Source of the DNA: Siphonodentalium dalli
Lineage: Eukaryota; Mollusca; Scaphopoda; Gadilida; Siphonodentaliidae
Direction of reading: 5' to 3'
Assembly: GCA_032622095.1 (NCBI GenBank)
Contig: CP136065.1
Span: 39,001,503-39,065,502 of the forward strand
Length of the DNA stretch: 64,000 nt
A program made the translations under genes and the position numbers. Of the stretch, positions 12,060 to 24,022 are shown piece by piece. The notes beneath the pieces are model-generated. The model worked only from the letters and a program-made list of their open reading frames with translations. It searched no databases and had not been told where the DNA came from. The stretch's first letter is position 1, and the number at the start of each line of letters is the position of its first letter.

Positions 12060-12370
12060 TATGTATTATTTGTGAATGTCCACACACTATTGATCGATGA
12101 AATTAGCATGGTTGCATGGTGATAACATGTTCACTGTCGTCAGTAGATGACTTTCAACGTATTTAGCTGGTTGAATGTCATTGTCGTTGGTGACCTATTC
12201 CAGTTACCGCCTGTTTAATCTAATTTTGTTTTTACAAATACTATTATTTGGCATTTATTCAAGAAAACGATTTTCACAACAAATTTGAGGCAATGTGAAG
12301 ATATTTTTGAGGTCAGTATTCTGAATAGAGCAGGATATGTCCTCTTGAGTGGATAATATACCTCATTTTT
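12060..12370 (+). pseudogene. Helitron Pif1-like helicase remnant, copy A
   Basis: Three helicase motifs lie in order on the plus strand but in different frames: LLIDEISM (12087-12110, Walker B), VIVVGDLFQLPPV (ending 12215), and TNLRQCEDIF with ILNRAG (NLRQ at 12282-12293). This order and spacing is that of the Pif1-family helicase domain of Helitron Rep-helicase proteins; cellular PIF1 shares the first motifs. Stop codons and frameshifts separate them, and the gap between the second and third motif is too short (about 22 codons), so the domain is dead. No Rep (HUH) motif was found upstream. Confidence 0.75.
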
Positions 12371-12817
12371 CAAGTAAAGCCAACACTTTAGAACGCTCCA
12401 CAACCTGTAACATTACTAGTATTCTTATCAATCCAAATGTCCAAATACATGATCACAAATCTTCAATGTCAACATTACAAACCATCACAGGCTACAAACC
12501 ATGCAAGTTTATAACCCTATAGTTCTGACATTTTAGAACCTCTAGAGGGAACATATCATTTTAACTTCAAATTAGTTCCCTCGTCAACCAAATGTTAAAT
12601 GTAAAATACAGTGCCATTACAACTTCCATAGAACATCGATACTACCAACAGTACCTAGTCCCCAGTTAACATGGACCACATTAACAGACAATTATATATG
12701 GTCAATATATCACCCATGTGGCTTTAGTCATGATAGTGTCAATGTTTTCTCTGCACAATATAACTTCAAATTAAATTTAACCAAAAAAATAAAATATAGC
12801 TCAATACTTCAAATACA

Positions 12818-12996
12818 GGTATTTCCTTCATGTAAGAAGACACTAACACTAACTCTAACCCTAATGCTAGCCCTAACCCTAGCCCTAACCATAACCATAA
12901 CTCTAGCCCTAACCATAGCCCTGACCCTAACCCTAACACATATGGAGAATGGAGGGTGGTGCGTAGTTTTGTGTATTCTGACATGAAGGATATACC
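12818..12996. mobile_element. 179-bp hAT-like MITE with telomere-like core
   Basis: The ends are 21-bp inverted repeats with two mismatches (start 'ggtatttccttcatg', end the complement of 'ggtatatccttcatg'). They are flanked by a perfect 8-bp duplication, CAAATACA, at 12810-12817 and 12997-13004. The interior (about 12840-12940) is a degenerate run of (CCCTAA)n with variants such as CCATAA and GCTAGC. The paralogous position at 51502-51509 has only one CAAATATA and no element, an empty site. The 8-bp duplication suggests hAT. Confidence 0.88.
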
Positions 12997-13360
12997 CAAA
13001 TACATTTAGTCCATGGGTGATCTGATGCATGTACCTTAGTTTTATTAAATTATAATAATGCTGTAGTATATGCATAATAGTCCCAGATACACATTAATTG
13101 TATTATTTCGCCTGTGGGTGGCTTGAGCTCACTCCCCGAACCAACATATTGTGTTTACACGATGTGTAGCACACGTTATTAATTTATGGCTGGAGCCATG
13201 AATTAAATGTTTAAATTTGATTGTAAGATAACATGTTAATCTGAACGTTTACAGAAGACATCTCCGACTCAAATGAATTATTTCCCTTTATATATTATCG
13301 ATATTAGATCGTTATTATTACCGAGAATTTATTGAAATTGGCGTGCAGTGTCCCTTTAAA

Positions 13361-14120
13361 GGCTGTAGATCGGTATATCATCTCTGTACCGGTATCTTAA
13401 AGTTTTAGATCGATATATCATCTCTATATCGGTATCTTAAGGCTGTATATCGGTATATCATCTCTGTGTCGGTATCTTAAGGCTGTAGATCGGTATATCA
13501 TAGATGTACCGGTATCTTAAGGCTGTATATCGGTATATCATCTCTGTACCGGTATATTAAGGCTGTATATCGGTATATCATATCTGTGTCGGTATCTTAA
13601 GGCTGTATATCGGTATATCATCTCTGTGTCGGTATCTTAAGGCTGTAGATCGGTATATCATGTCTGTATCGGTATCTTAAGGCTGTATATCGGTATATCA
13701 TCTTTGTACCGGTATATTAAGGCTGTATATCGGTATATCATCTCTGTACCGGTATCATAAGGCTGTATATCGGTATATCATCTCTGTACCGGTATCTTAA
13801 GGCTGTAGATCGGTATATCATCACTGTACCCATATCTTAAGGCTGTTTATCGGTATATCATCTCTGTACCGGTATCTTAAGGTTGTAGATCGGTATATCA
13901 TCTCTGTATCGGTATCTTAAGGCTGTAGATCGGTATATCATCTCTGTACCGGTATCTTAAGGCTGTAGATCGGTATATCATCTCTGTATCGGTATCTTAA
14001 GGCTCTATATCGGTATGTCATCTCTGTACCGGTATCTTAAGGCTGTATATCGGTATATCATCTCTGTACCGGTATCTTAAGGCTGCAGATCGGTATATCA
14101 TCTCTGTACCCGTATCTTAT
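13361..14120. repeat. 40-bp satellite, about 19 units
   Basis: Units of 40 bp: 'ggctgtagatcggtatatca' followed by 'tctctgtaccggtatcttaa'. Unit length is almost invariant, with point differences (gtacc/gtatc/gtgtc). Copy B of the block has a single degenerate unit at 51905-51960. Each unit contains several short ATA/TAT dyads; no reading frame. Confidence 0.97.
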
Positions 14121-14589
14121 ATTAGCTCTTATCCATCCTTCCAATTATTTAACTTTAAACGAGCATTGACCATTAAGAAAGTGTATATTTCAACAACCTG
14201 TATGTACTGTATGTTTGAGACACAAATCGTGTCACCTAAACGAATAATCATAACATATATGTACCATATTCATATCACAGTCATACGAGACACAAATTTG
14301 AGTCAAACCTAAATATAGAGTCATACCTAAATATAGAGTCATAACTAAATATAGAGTCGTACAGACTGGGGAACACCTTGTCGGGGGAATTACCCAGAAT
14401 CTATTCTGTACCGTAAATACGTTGCGTATTCTACGCGGTCATGTCTAAACTTGTAAGCCTGATGTCGCGGGTGGATATAGTAAATATACATGAATAGAAA
14501 TTGACCAAAATATACACAACACACCCAATTCATCGCCATCAAAATATCGCTGTTGTAATAACCTTTGTGACAGCATGCATTAACGATTG

Positions 14590-15480
14590 AAAAGCGAAGT
14601 ACAATATAATGTACGCAGACCTTATTCCGTACTCGACGACGCCATGTAATTTTCTCTGTAAATGACCGATGCACATCAAATACCTCGTAAACATGCATTC
14701 CGAGTATCCTCTTATAGGATGGAACTCTCTGAAATAGATTTTATTGCCAGATACTTACGTGTTTTAGTTTTATGCTTGAAAGTATCCACAGAAGGTATGA
14801 GCTCAGTGCAGCTATGAGAGATAACTCTACCTGGAGTTTGAGTATTCAGATCAATCGATTGTATCACACAATGAGTATTCAGATAAAAATACTTTCAAAC
14901 TTTATGGATCCGGGGATAATTTAGAATAATACAATGGGTTCTTTCACTTTGACCTTCTTCAATAGTACAAACCGGAAACAGTATTGGTACTCGCAAGTGA
15001 ATCGGTCGCACGCGCAAGCTAGTGTGAAAGTATATTCTTCTATATCCCCTTCTGGGTGATATCGATATTTATCTAAACGCGTTTTTTTCTATAATTCACT
15101 GTTGGGCGTATTATAAAAATACTTTCAAACTTTATGGATCCGGGGATAATTATCTCTATATTTGGAATTTGTGAAGAAATTTATACGTGTTTGAACAGAC
15201 TTCATAATTTCACGCATAGCCCACGCAAGCATCACATTTGCTAAATAGGGGTAGACCCATCCATGTTGTTCGTTATACCTGTATAGCTTCTTTTTTTGGA
15301 ATGAAGATGAATTTATTACTGACCTCAGACGCAATGTCATTGTCGTCTTTAGCATTTTTGTGACGATGGTGACATCCACATTCCACAGTCTATTGTTTTA
15401 AGTGGGTATGAGGGGGATCATAGGGTGGGCCAAAACATCGGGGGCCGAGGATGGTGATAATTTAGGCATGATAACAGGCC
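14590..15480 (+). repeat. Dispersed repeat Y', copy 2
   Basis: Carries the landmarks of the Y' family ('gatacttacgtgttttag', 'tttatggatccggggat', 'gggtagaccca'). Within it the string 'aaatactttcaaactttatg' followed by 'gatccggggataat' occurs twice (14887 and 15118), so about 230 bp at 14915-15117 looks inserted or partly duplicated. Follows the block X copy A, as Y' at 52390 follows copy B. Confidence 0.75.
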
Positions 15481-16125
15481 TACCATTAAATTATGGTCAA
15501 CTTTTAATCAAGAAGTCGTTCTAAATATTTTTATTTGCTCGTTATTGACAAGTTGTTCAACCCCAATCACCAGACAATACTAACGATGAAGACACAACGT
15601 AACTAGCGATATCTGTCTCAAATGTTATAAACAATTATTTGATCACTGTTAGAAAAGTATTGTATTTATAATCAAATACACCTGGAAAAAAGTTTGTATA
15701 TTGTATTCGTAAGCATAAAATTTAAAACTAATTGAATCGCTCCTCCCTGCACATTGTCAAAATAATAACAAAAGATTCCACACAAATTACTGGCTGGAAA
15801 ATAAAATTACGAGAAGAATTTCAGCCCAATGTTGGTGTGACGGGGGATGTCCACTTTAGTATTTACTGAGATATCTTTGCGCATTAGTAAACGATGGGGA
15901 CTAACTCCATACATATACATGTATGTGTTCTTTGTGAGTCCTTATATTTCCCAATAACAAAGAATATTCAAGTACTATGAAAGTTTAAGGAACAAATACC
16001 CATTTCTGTCAATCTGTATAATTGTGTGGCGACAAGGGGTCGGGTTGTTTCACCCCACCCCTTGTGAACATTTTCAACAACTGGAAATCTCGTGTCCAGG
16101 GACTTGGCAATAAGGGTGGTATCTC
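15481..16125. other. No gene recognised
   Basis: AT-rich sequence on both strands without a convincing exon, RNA gene or transposon terminus. Confidence 0.4.
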
Positions 16126-16210
16126 AGCCCGGTTGGAAATTAAACGCCTGACACAACATATGTTGGAAATTAAAAGCTTGACACAACATGGGTTGGAAAT
16201 TAAACCCGGA
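16126..16210. repeat. 30-bp direct repeat, three units
   Basis: Three copies of 'ttggaaattaaa' followed by 'gcctgacacaacat'-like sequence at about 30-bp spacing, immediately before the second 'aagatggc' module array. Confidence 0.85.
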
Positions 16211-16229
16211 GAGCCACATGAAGTTTGGG

Positions 16230-17265
16230 ATCAATGATTAATCGGATGAAAAATGTTGGCTGTAGGGCATGCATGCAAAGAGTACAAACCAAGATGACTT
16301 CCGTATGCCATGTTTTTCAACGAGTTCTGGGGGGAAATGGGTGTGCCATAGGATTTAGTCATGCAAAAGTAAAATACAAGATGACTGCCGGCGGCCATGT
16401 TTTTCATCGAAGTTATTCAAATTCGACATCTCCCATCCAAAATGGCTGATAGCGGCCATTTTATTCAATGAATGATCAGATGAGGGATGTGGACTGTGTA
16501 TGGTGTGTCAACGAAAAATTTGACAGCTCCCATCTAGAGGAACGGAAGATTTGGTGACGATCAGACGAGAGATGTGGCCTGCAGGTTCTGCCAAAGAATT
16601 TAGTCGTGCAAAGATTAAAAGCCAAGGTGTTTAGTTCCCATCGAAAGGTCACCCCGATAATCCATATGAAGTTAGTATCAATCGGAAGAGTTATGTGGCA
16701 TGTAGGGTGCAACTGATTTAGTCATGCAAAGAGTAAAATCCAAGATGGCTGCCACATGCCATATTTTTCAACGAAATTTAGAATCGAGAGGTCACCCCTA
16801 AGCTTCTTGTGATGATTAGTGACGATCGAATGACGGATGTGGCCTGCAGGGTTTGCCAAAAGATTTAATCATGAAAAGAGTGAAATACAAGATGGCTGCC
16901 TGCGGCCATTTTTTTTTTATCGAAAATCGATCAAATTTGATATCTCCCATCTAGAAGTGATCCCAAAAGTGCCTGTAAATTTCAAAACAATTCTCCAATA
17001 AATGCGGGTTGCAGCGCGTGCCGGTGGATTCATATTTGAAATCCAAGATGGCTGCTGGCGACCATGTTTTAACGAAATTCGGGGGGGGGGTGGTAAGCTC
17101 CCATCTAGAGGTCACCCCGAGGATCCATATGAAGTTTGGTCACGATTGGATGAGTGGTGTGACCTGCAGGGTTTGCTAAAAGAAATTATTGACGCACGCA
17201 ATGACACACACATGCACGGACGACGGATACCAACCCATAGCAATACATGTGGCTCTGACTGTGTC
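16230..17265 (+). repeat. Composite 'aagatggc' module array, copy 2
   Basis: Same two module types as 8030-9870, in about six degenerate units, ending with 'acggacgacggataccaacc'. Contains 'ttctccaataaatgcggg', 'agatggctgc' and 'cccgaggatccatatgaag'. Divergence between modules inside one array is as high as between arrays. Confidence 0.8.
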
Positions 17266-17754
17266 TAAAAATATGAAAATGCAACAAAATAACTCAAGAA
17301 TGATATAAATTTACTGCTTCGAGGCATGGATAACATTGTACATACAAATCGTGCAATCAATATGAATTCTGGAATTATGTGTACTATAGAACAGAACCGT
17401 CGAGTAAATGGAATTGAGGCATTAAGTCCCCAGCAGTCAGTGATTATTCTTTGACCCGTCCATCGGCCGGATGCTTCATTGGAGAAATATGTAAAAAGAA
17501 CATTTAAAGCCCCATAAACTGATGTAAGACTCCGCAATGGTAAGCTTTACACAAAAGAAACGACATTTTCTCACAAGAGCCGTAAAGTACGCAATGTTCA
17601 AACACAGGAGTTCACGAGGCGAATTCTCAGGACGATTCTGAAGTAATGTTCTTTTGAGGCATATTTCTCAGAGGCTGTCAATTAAATGGGGAGAAATGTC
17701 AGAAAATTATCGACTGAAAGATTTCATCGCCTTTTTCTATATGGTGGCCAATGG

Positions 17755-18560
17755 GTCATTTAAAGGTACATAATCTGATTCGATGGTCCCCATATCCTCC
17801 AGTAACAACAACCACAACGGAATTTCACTAAAAGCCGATTTTGGTATCCACATTAGTTTTTTACCAATAAATACAAACAACAATATACCAAGCACGATAT
17901 CATATTTGCCGAAAAAGTCCTATACTAAGGTTTTTTCTTGGCAGTTTATAGGATGAGTGAGTGTGGTTTTCAAATTCTATATATGATGATGCCTTTAGAT
18001 GTTGTGGAATGCCCCAACAGAATGATGTCATCACAAATGTAGACAAACACATGTCCACGTTTAACCAGTATGTTGTTATAATAACATGTCTATTTGCATG
18101 ATTAAAACATGATTACCGATATGTAAATACGTATATAGAATAGAATAGATTCAACGTTATATACGTTAAATATGTATATATCCGTACGTCACCTATCACA
18201 AGTTACCTTATTTGTTGTTGCTGGAGTTACTTTCGTCGTATTTTATTCCGAAATTAATTTACCATAACACAGATCGTCATACAAAGTCGCAGCGAACTGT
18301 GACATTGCGTGACCTTTCGAACTCTCGCGATGACGTCTGCAGTGCGTGCCCAAATATGTTTGGAACAAGATTACATAATTTTCTGCCAGGTTGCCAAATA
18401 TTCGATGTGGTGAAAAATAACAGATTTCAAAAATCGAAATCTGATAACTCTGAGCTTTAATACGTGGGTGCTCGACTCAAATCAAATATTGTTTACATCC
18501 GAAGCCGAAGAAATAGTAATTTAGGTGCGTTAAATCGGGTTATGCATCCTTAAAGTAGAC
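17755..18560 (+). repeat. Dispersed repeat fragment of block X
   Basis: 17757-17830 matches 10295-10360 ('gattcgatggtccccatat'), and 18405-18550 matches 10600-10745 ('gtgaaaaataa', 'atttcaaaaatc', 'ctcgactc', 'aatcaaatattgttta'). The middle is unrelated. It is a broken copy of the X 5' part. Confidence 0.65.
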
Positions 18561-18859
18561 CACATTTCAAGCCAGTTATTCTGGGATGTTGTGATGTTCG
18601 CCAGTCAACAGGGACATTCACGGAATGAGATTTCCAGCTGATATGAACAGATTCTGGTTGGTTGGGATTTGTTTGTTCCGTTCGAAACTAATTCGCTTTT
18701 TGGGTGGTTATAAGGGACATAGAATTAAGCAAATTGAACAAAATGCGCAGAAAATCTAGAAACTTTAAATATCGTTGTAGCAAAAAGACATAGTTTGAAG
18801 GAAGAGATAAATCAGCTTGAAATTTCGTGCGGAAACCCTGGGGTCATTTACGATAACAT

Positions 18860-19560
18860 GGACCTTCTGGCAGCTAAAGATTTCGGCCTCAATCAGCAGT
18901 ATAATATATAGATAGAAACGCATGAGTGTCTGGATTTTGAGAAATTATCGCACGAGATTTGTTGGCGGAGCGATACATCGAGTGCGGGACGCAGTCCCGC
19001 ACGAGAGGTATCGCGTTCCGCCAACAAATCGAGTGCGATAATTCGTCAAAATCCAGACACTCATGCGGTTCTATTTTATTACATATCTCCGTATCATAGT
19101 AAGTTGACTCACAATCGTACATCTCCGGTACAGAAAATTTGAATTTAATTGAGTTTTAACGGAATTTTAGGGTTAACGCAAAAATCAGACAGGGAGCCCG
19201 TCTATCCGCGAGTGACCTTGACCCATCTTTAATGATGCGTTTGAAATTAAATTCTGTGCCTCGACAAACATATTCTTGAAATGAAACTACTTGAATGAAT
19301 CATCTCATCGATTGGTCGCTTATTGTTTCTTTATTGTCGTGATTGAAAAAGTAAAAATAGTAACGGCGATAACCAGTCTAACAACACTGAATTAAATAGT
19401 TCCGTCGACAGATTGCACTAGCGCGATTCTGAGAATTATCACACGACTGGAAACTCGTGCGATCATGCGAATTACGTTGATAGATATGCAATAAAATATA
19501 TTATACTGCTTATTGAGGCCGAACTCTTTAGCTGCCAGAAGGTTTGAACAACATATCGTG
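18860..19560. repeat. Inverted 50-bp peptide-coding-like repeats
   Basis: 18860-18910 and the complement of 19500-19555 match over about 50 bp ('ccttctggcagctaaaga', 'ttcggcctcaat', 'agcagtataatata'). In one frame both read LLAAK(D/E)FGLN(Q/K)QYNI, on opposite strands. The first is preceded by an open stretch SLKEEINQLEIS. They may be two fragments of one former coding sequence brought into inverted position; family not recognised. Confidence 0.6.
18920..19066. repeat. 147-bp long imperfect palindrome
   Basis: Two arms of about 70 bp pair almost completely: 'gcatgagtgtctgga' pairs with 'tccagacactcatgc', 'gattatcgcac'-like sequence pairs with 'gtgcgataat', and the loop is the perfect GC-rich 'gcgggacgcagtcccgc'. 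No direct repeats flank it. The transcript would form a long hairpin. Confidence 0.9.
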
Positions 19561-19899
19561 TATATGTCTATATATGGAAGGGAAAACAATAACAGCAGGA
19601 TTCGGAAAATACCTTATCGATATTGATTGGTATATGACCACGAGAGTTCTCATACGTTAGAAGAGCGATTGGAAGGTCTGAATGTTGAATAAGCCATAGT
19701 TTTCGGATGTGTTCAATAAATTGAATACCTGGAACAACTTGGTGTCGAAACAATGATCAAATGATGGACGAGCAAATGATAATTCTGTGAAGTAGATGCT
19801 TGGGTGAGATTTCCATACTGACCGAGCCGAGACAGTTGATACCATGCAATAGCATCACAAGAGCGTATAGTTAGTAAAATACGCATGTCGTAATTCCAA

Positions 19900-20070
19900 C
19901 AAAGGGCCATAACTCTAGTGAACATTGGTGGCGTAATCTATATTCGAACTTGACTGTATTGTGCGCTAGTAAACACACGTATCGAATTTCATTCAATTCA
20001 GTTGAGTTTGTCTAAAGTTATCATTCGGAAACTAAAAGCGAACGGACGGAAGTACGAACGGACCAATAAC
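19900..20070 (+). repeat. Block X 'cgaacggacgg' tail fragment
   Basis: Resembles 2390-2530 and 40110-40250: 'atattcgaacttg', 'gctagtaaac', 'aaagttatcat', then 'gaacggacggaagtacgaac'. This tail type is widespread in invertebrate interspersed repeats. Confidence 0.55.
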
Positions 20071-20702
20071 ATAATACATCGTGTGATCTAAATAAAACGG
20101 CCGTATAAAATTTAAAAACGAAGAATACAAAGTAGAGTACACTTGTCGGTGGGTTCCTATTATTGAATTGTCGTTGATTGTCAGAATATTCTCAATATTC
20201 CCATGCACGGAACGCCATGCACAGAAAAATACCGTCCCATGACATGGGCGAACAAAAAACAGTGACATTATGTACAAATATAGCCTACAGTCCGCAGTCT
20301 GTGGTGTTATTCCAAATAATTGACGAAATCTTGCTTCGAAAACAGTGAAATTCAACGAATGGCAGGGGAAAAAAATCGTTTCAAATTTTTAATATTCGGT
20401 TTTAATCTAGTTTGTATGTGTTTAGACATCAAAGCTACGAAACCATATAATGCGCAAGAACTTAATATTATCTATATTATATTCATCAAAAGCGGTGAAT
20501 ATATTACATATAACACTCACTTTAAGGCTCAGGAATACACGAGGTGGGGTTTAAGCATACGGAAAAGAACGCCTTCTATGTATACCTAGGGTTATAGCGA
20601 CTGCATCATCAATGCGATGTATTTCAATTAAACTCTTGTCATGCTTGTACTCGTCGATGCACAGATAGGAGTGATGTGATTTTATAACGCATGTGTTATT
20701 TT

Positions 20703-21041
20703 CTATATAACGTTATTATCAAGATCTATGAGTGCGTCAGTATCACTAACAATGCCAATAAGTGTGCCGTTTTGTATATAATAATTGTTGTCGTTAACAT
20801 ATCTGGCATTATTGACATCAAAATCATCAGTATTAAACGAAACACCAACAGTTGGTAATGATGAATTACAATAATTGCGTTCGTATATAGTATAGCGTTT
20901 GTTTGGTGCATTAGATTTTGCTGTATCTGCACAATATATAGGAATTGCTTTATCACCATGCTGAATATGCATGTTTATCTCCTCTGTATAATTGTAAGCC
21001 TTCTTAGGCACCATTGTTCTTCTAGGGCCATACCACGCCAA
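20703..21041 (-). CDS. Hypothetical 112-residue ORF, function unknown
   Basis: A minus-strand open frame starting at ATG with mixed, non-repetitive composition rich in Asn, Asp and Tyr (NDNNYYIQNG, DTDALIDLDNN). That is unlike the hydrophobic translations of AT-rich noncoding DNA around it. No domain was recognised; no signal peptide or membrane segment is visible. It could be one exon of a larger gene, a fragment of a mobile-element protein, or chance. It ends 80 bp before the Y' repeat at 21120. Confidence 0.25.
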   Translation of the reverse strand: MAWYGPRRTMVPKKAYNYTEEINMHIQHGDKAIPIYCADTAKSNAPNKRYTIYERNYCNSSLPTVGVSFNTDDFDVNNARYVNDNNYYIQNGTLIGIVSDTDALIDLDNNVI

Positions 21042-21119
21042 TTACTTTCTGAGTATTTCCAAATAAACGGAAAACGGCACCAGTACAAAAACAATATACT
21101 TCCTTCGTTACACCATGGA

Positions 21120-22330
21120 AGTATAATAATGTACGCTGACCTTATTTCGTGCTCGACGGCCAATTGTGCAATATAACTTTCTCTCTAAAGGACCGATGCA
21201 CATCAAATACATCGTAATAATGCATTCCAGGTATCCCCTGATGAGGATGGAACTCTCTGAAATAGATGTTATTGCCAGATACTTACGTGTTTTAGTTTTA
21301 TGCTTGAAAGTATTCACAGTAAGTATACGCTCAGTTGATCTAAGTATAATAGCTATGAGAGATAACTCTAACCGGAGTTTGTGTATGATTATTCAGATCA
21401 ATCGATATTATTATACAATGAGTATTCAGATAAAATCTACTTTAAAACTGTATGGATCCGGTGATGGAACGCTCGTGCTATGTTCCGGTAAACTCAATCG
21501 CATTGACGCCATGGACACTTTTGACTGATTAAGTCCATGTATTCCCGGGGGACGGCTAAGCTCTCCTCGCCATGCACGAATCGTTGTCTTCTGAACGACA
21601 CAGATAAATTTAATATAACAAAGTTGTGTAAGGCTATACAAAATAAACACCAATAAATTATCATCACATTTTCTTGGACAATTAGGGTGGAGCATTTTAT
21701 GTTTTATCATTTAAATTACTGCGCCACATTCAGTGACAAAACAGTCCTATATACACGAATGCATACATTGTACTAAATTATATACGCATCAGTAAAATGT
21801 AATTTGTGCAAATAAACATTGATAAATTATAATCCAACTATTTGTAGTTGTGTCGTCTACATTGATGTATGGGTCTATCATATGAAGAACGTTATGGATA
21901 AGTTACGCAAGTGAAACTAGTTCATACATAACTACAATATTGTTATGTTTAAGAGCATAATTATTCCCAATCTCTCTATATTTGGTATTTGTGAAGTACT
22001 GTACACGTGTTTGAACAGACGTCGGCATTCCTCGGCCCATACAGCCGTCACTGAGATTTGCCAATCAGGGGTAGACCCATCCATGTGGTTCCTTACCTGT
22101 GTAGCTATACTTTGACGATAATGTGTTCCTCCACTTAGACACAATGTCATGTCGAGCATGTGTGTGAGACTGGTGATATCCACAGTCAACAGTGCATTGT
22201 TTTGAAGTGGATATGAGGGGATCATGAGGGGGGCCAACACATCGGGGATGGGGGCTGAGGATAATCTAGGCATTTATCGTAATCTAGGCATTTATCGTTA
22301 TGGCATAATGACAGGTCTACCATCAAATTA
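21120..22330 (+). repeat. Dispersed repeat Y', copy 3
   Basis: The longest Y' copy: 'gcacatcaaatac' (21199), 'gatacttacgtgttttag' (21279), 'atggatccggtgatgg' (21451), then, after 500 bp of other AT-rich sequence (21530-21950), 'cgtgtttgaacagac', 'gggtagacccatccatgtgg' and 'aagtggatatgagggg' (22208). The tail repeats 'atctaggcatttatcg' twice. Coding potential is not conserved with the other copies. Confidence 0.75.
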
Positions 22331-23705
22331 TGGTCAAATGTGGAAGTCAAGAAGTGATTCTAGACAACTGTCTAATTTTAATCGTGGGTCTCATTATTAA
22401 AATGTTGTTAAACATATTCCTGTTGGTTCGACAACCATGTATCAGGTTCCGAGTCGTCTTAAGACCGAACAATCAGGGACCGAAACAACCAGGTGCCGGA
22501 CCAAATCCCAGGTGCGGAAACGGACATGCAGGTTTCGAAAAAGTACAGATGCCGATACGCCTATAGCATTCGTATGCACATGCGAGTGCCCCCACCTCTG
22601 TCCAGTCAGGTTATTCTGAAAACTATTAAATGGTTACAGTTATAGTTAAACGTCCAATGGGAATCATACGATCACATTTGGATGACAGGATATTTAAATT
22701 TTCAACCGTATTTTGCTTTCCGAAAAGATAGCACAAGCCGGTCTCAAGCTCGCCCAGCGTTAATCTCATCGCTGGATGTGTTTCAGCAGCCCAGTAAAAT
22801 ATGCTGCCACAAAGATGTACCCGTATATGCATATGCTAGATACTATATTACTTTAAACGAAAATGCATCAACTCATAAATTGAATATCCAAAGTAAATAT
22901 GAACATGAATTACCATGTATATATGAGTGATGATGGACACGTGACTGCCATGTATATAAACAGTATATATATTGATTTTTGACTGCAATGTTTTGAACAG
23001 ATGTTAGACAATAACGATGATGATGACACGGATTAACACGGTTTATTATCCACAATCTGGCCATCTGATTAAACAACAGTTACTGGCAGTACGTATGACA
23101 AAATAAATTACGTTCCATAGTCTGTAACAATACACTTAAGAGACATACCGTATATGTTGGTATGTAGTTAACTGAGACTGGAAGTTCCCTAGATACAATA
23201 TTTTGCATTGATATAATGGTGTTTGGTGTATTAAGAGTCATTCTGCATATACCGACTGGCCATTTTACTGATATAACTGGGACAGGTGGCCAAGTTTACA
23301 GGATACAAGTCGCATGAGGACAACAAAATTAGTTAAGCGCGTATTTGCTATCTACGAACAGGGAGGGTAAGTCGATTAGTATATCTGACAAGTTTTCAGT
23401 TGCTTCTGATGGTCAGTGATTTCTAAGCGCAGTACATTTCGGAGTGATTTCCTTCAACAGTAGAAACTGACGATTAACCCCAATTAACGAAACCAAACTG
23501 ATATAACCGAGCGATTATAATTCCCGACAAAAAATCAGTATGATAAAAGTGATGATAAAATAAGATAGTTTATTATACGCTCAACAATAGATTGTAGGAG
23601 AAATCGCTAACAGATAATAACAGTTATCCATCGCTAGCAGTGAAGATATAGAAACTTACACTTTCATTGTAGCTTTGACGTTACGGACGTATGTGACGTA
23701 ATCCA
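22331..23705. other. No gene recognised
   Basis: AT-rich with a short run of loosely repeated 'aggtgccgga/aggtgcggaa' at 22490-22525. The short ORFs on both strands overlap in several frames and have no recognisable family. Confidence 0.4.
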
Positions 23706-23813
23706 AATTCTATACGAAAGTTATTAACCTCGTCCACTAAATTTGATTCGAGCCTCGCTAAACTCGGCTCGAATCAAATTAGTGCACTCGGATAATACAT
23801 TTCGTATAGAATT
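23706..23813. repeat. 108-bp long imperfect palindrome
   Basis: Arms 'aattctatacgaaa' and 'tttcgtatagaatt' at the ends, then 'tttgattcgagc' pairing with 'gctcgaatcaaa', with a short loop around 23757. Arms pair with only a few mismatches. No flanking direct repeat. Confidence 0.88.
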
Positions 23814-24022
23814 GCGACTCATTAGAGATCCTCTACGTATTGCACTTCACCAAAGCAAGCAGATTGCAAGTAACAGAAAGTACAAGATAAGCTAAAATTT
23901 ATAAGCATAGATCTGTTAAAGACAAAGTCCACACTGACATTAAATTAAACATATATATATGTAACATTGTGTTTTATGCTAATAAATGTTATGTTATGAT
24001 ATGTTGTGTCATGTTATAACAT

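Noticed and set aside
12840..12940. Interstitial telomere as a chromosome-fusion scar
   Set aside because: The tract is inside a small element with inverted ends, an 8-bp duplication and an empty site in the paralogous block.
12766..13075. Minus-strand ORFs rich in LGLGLG or VRVRVR
   Set aside because: They are translations of the telomere-like (CCCTAA)n tract in two frames, not a protein.
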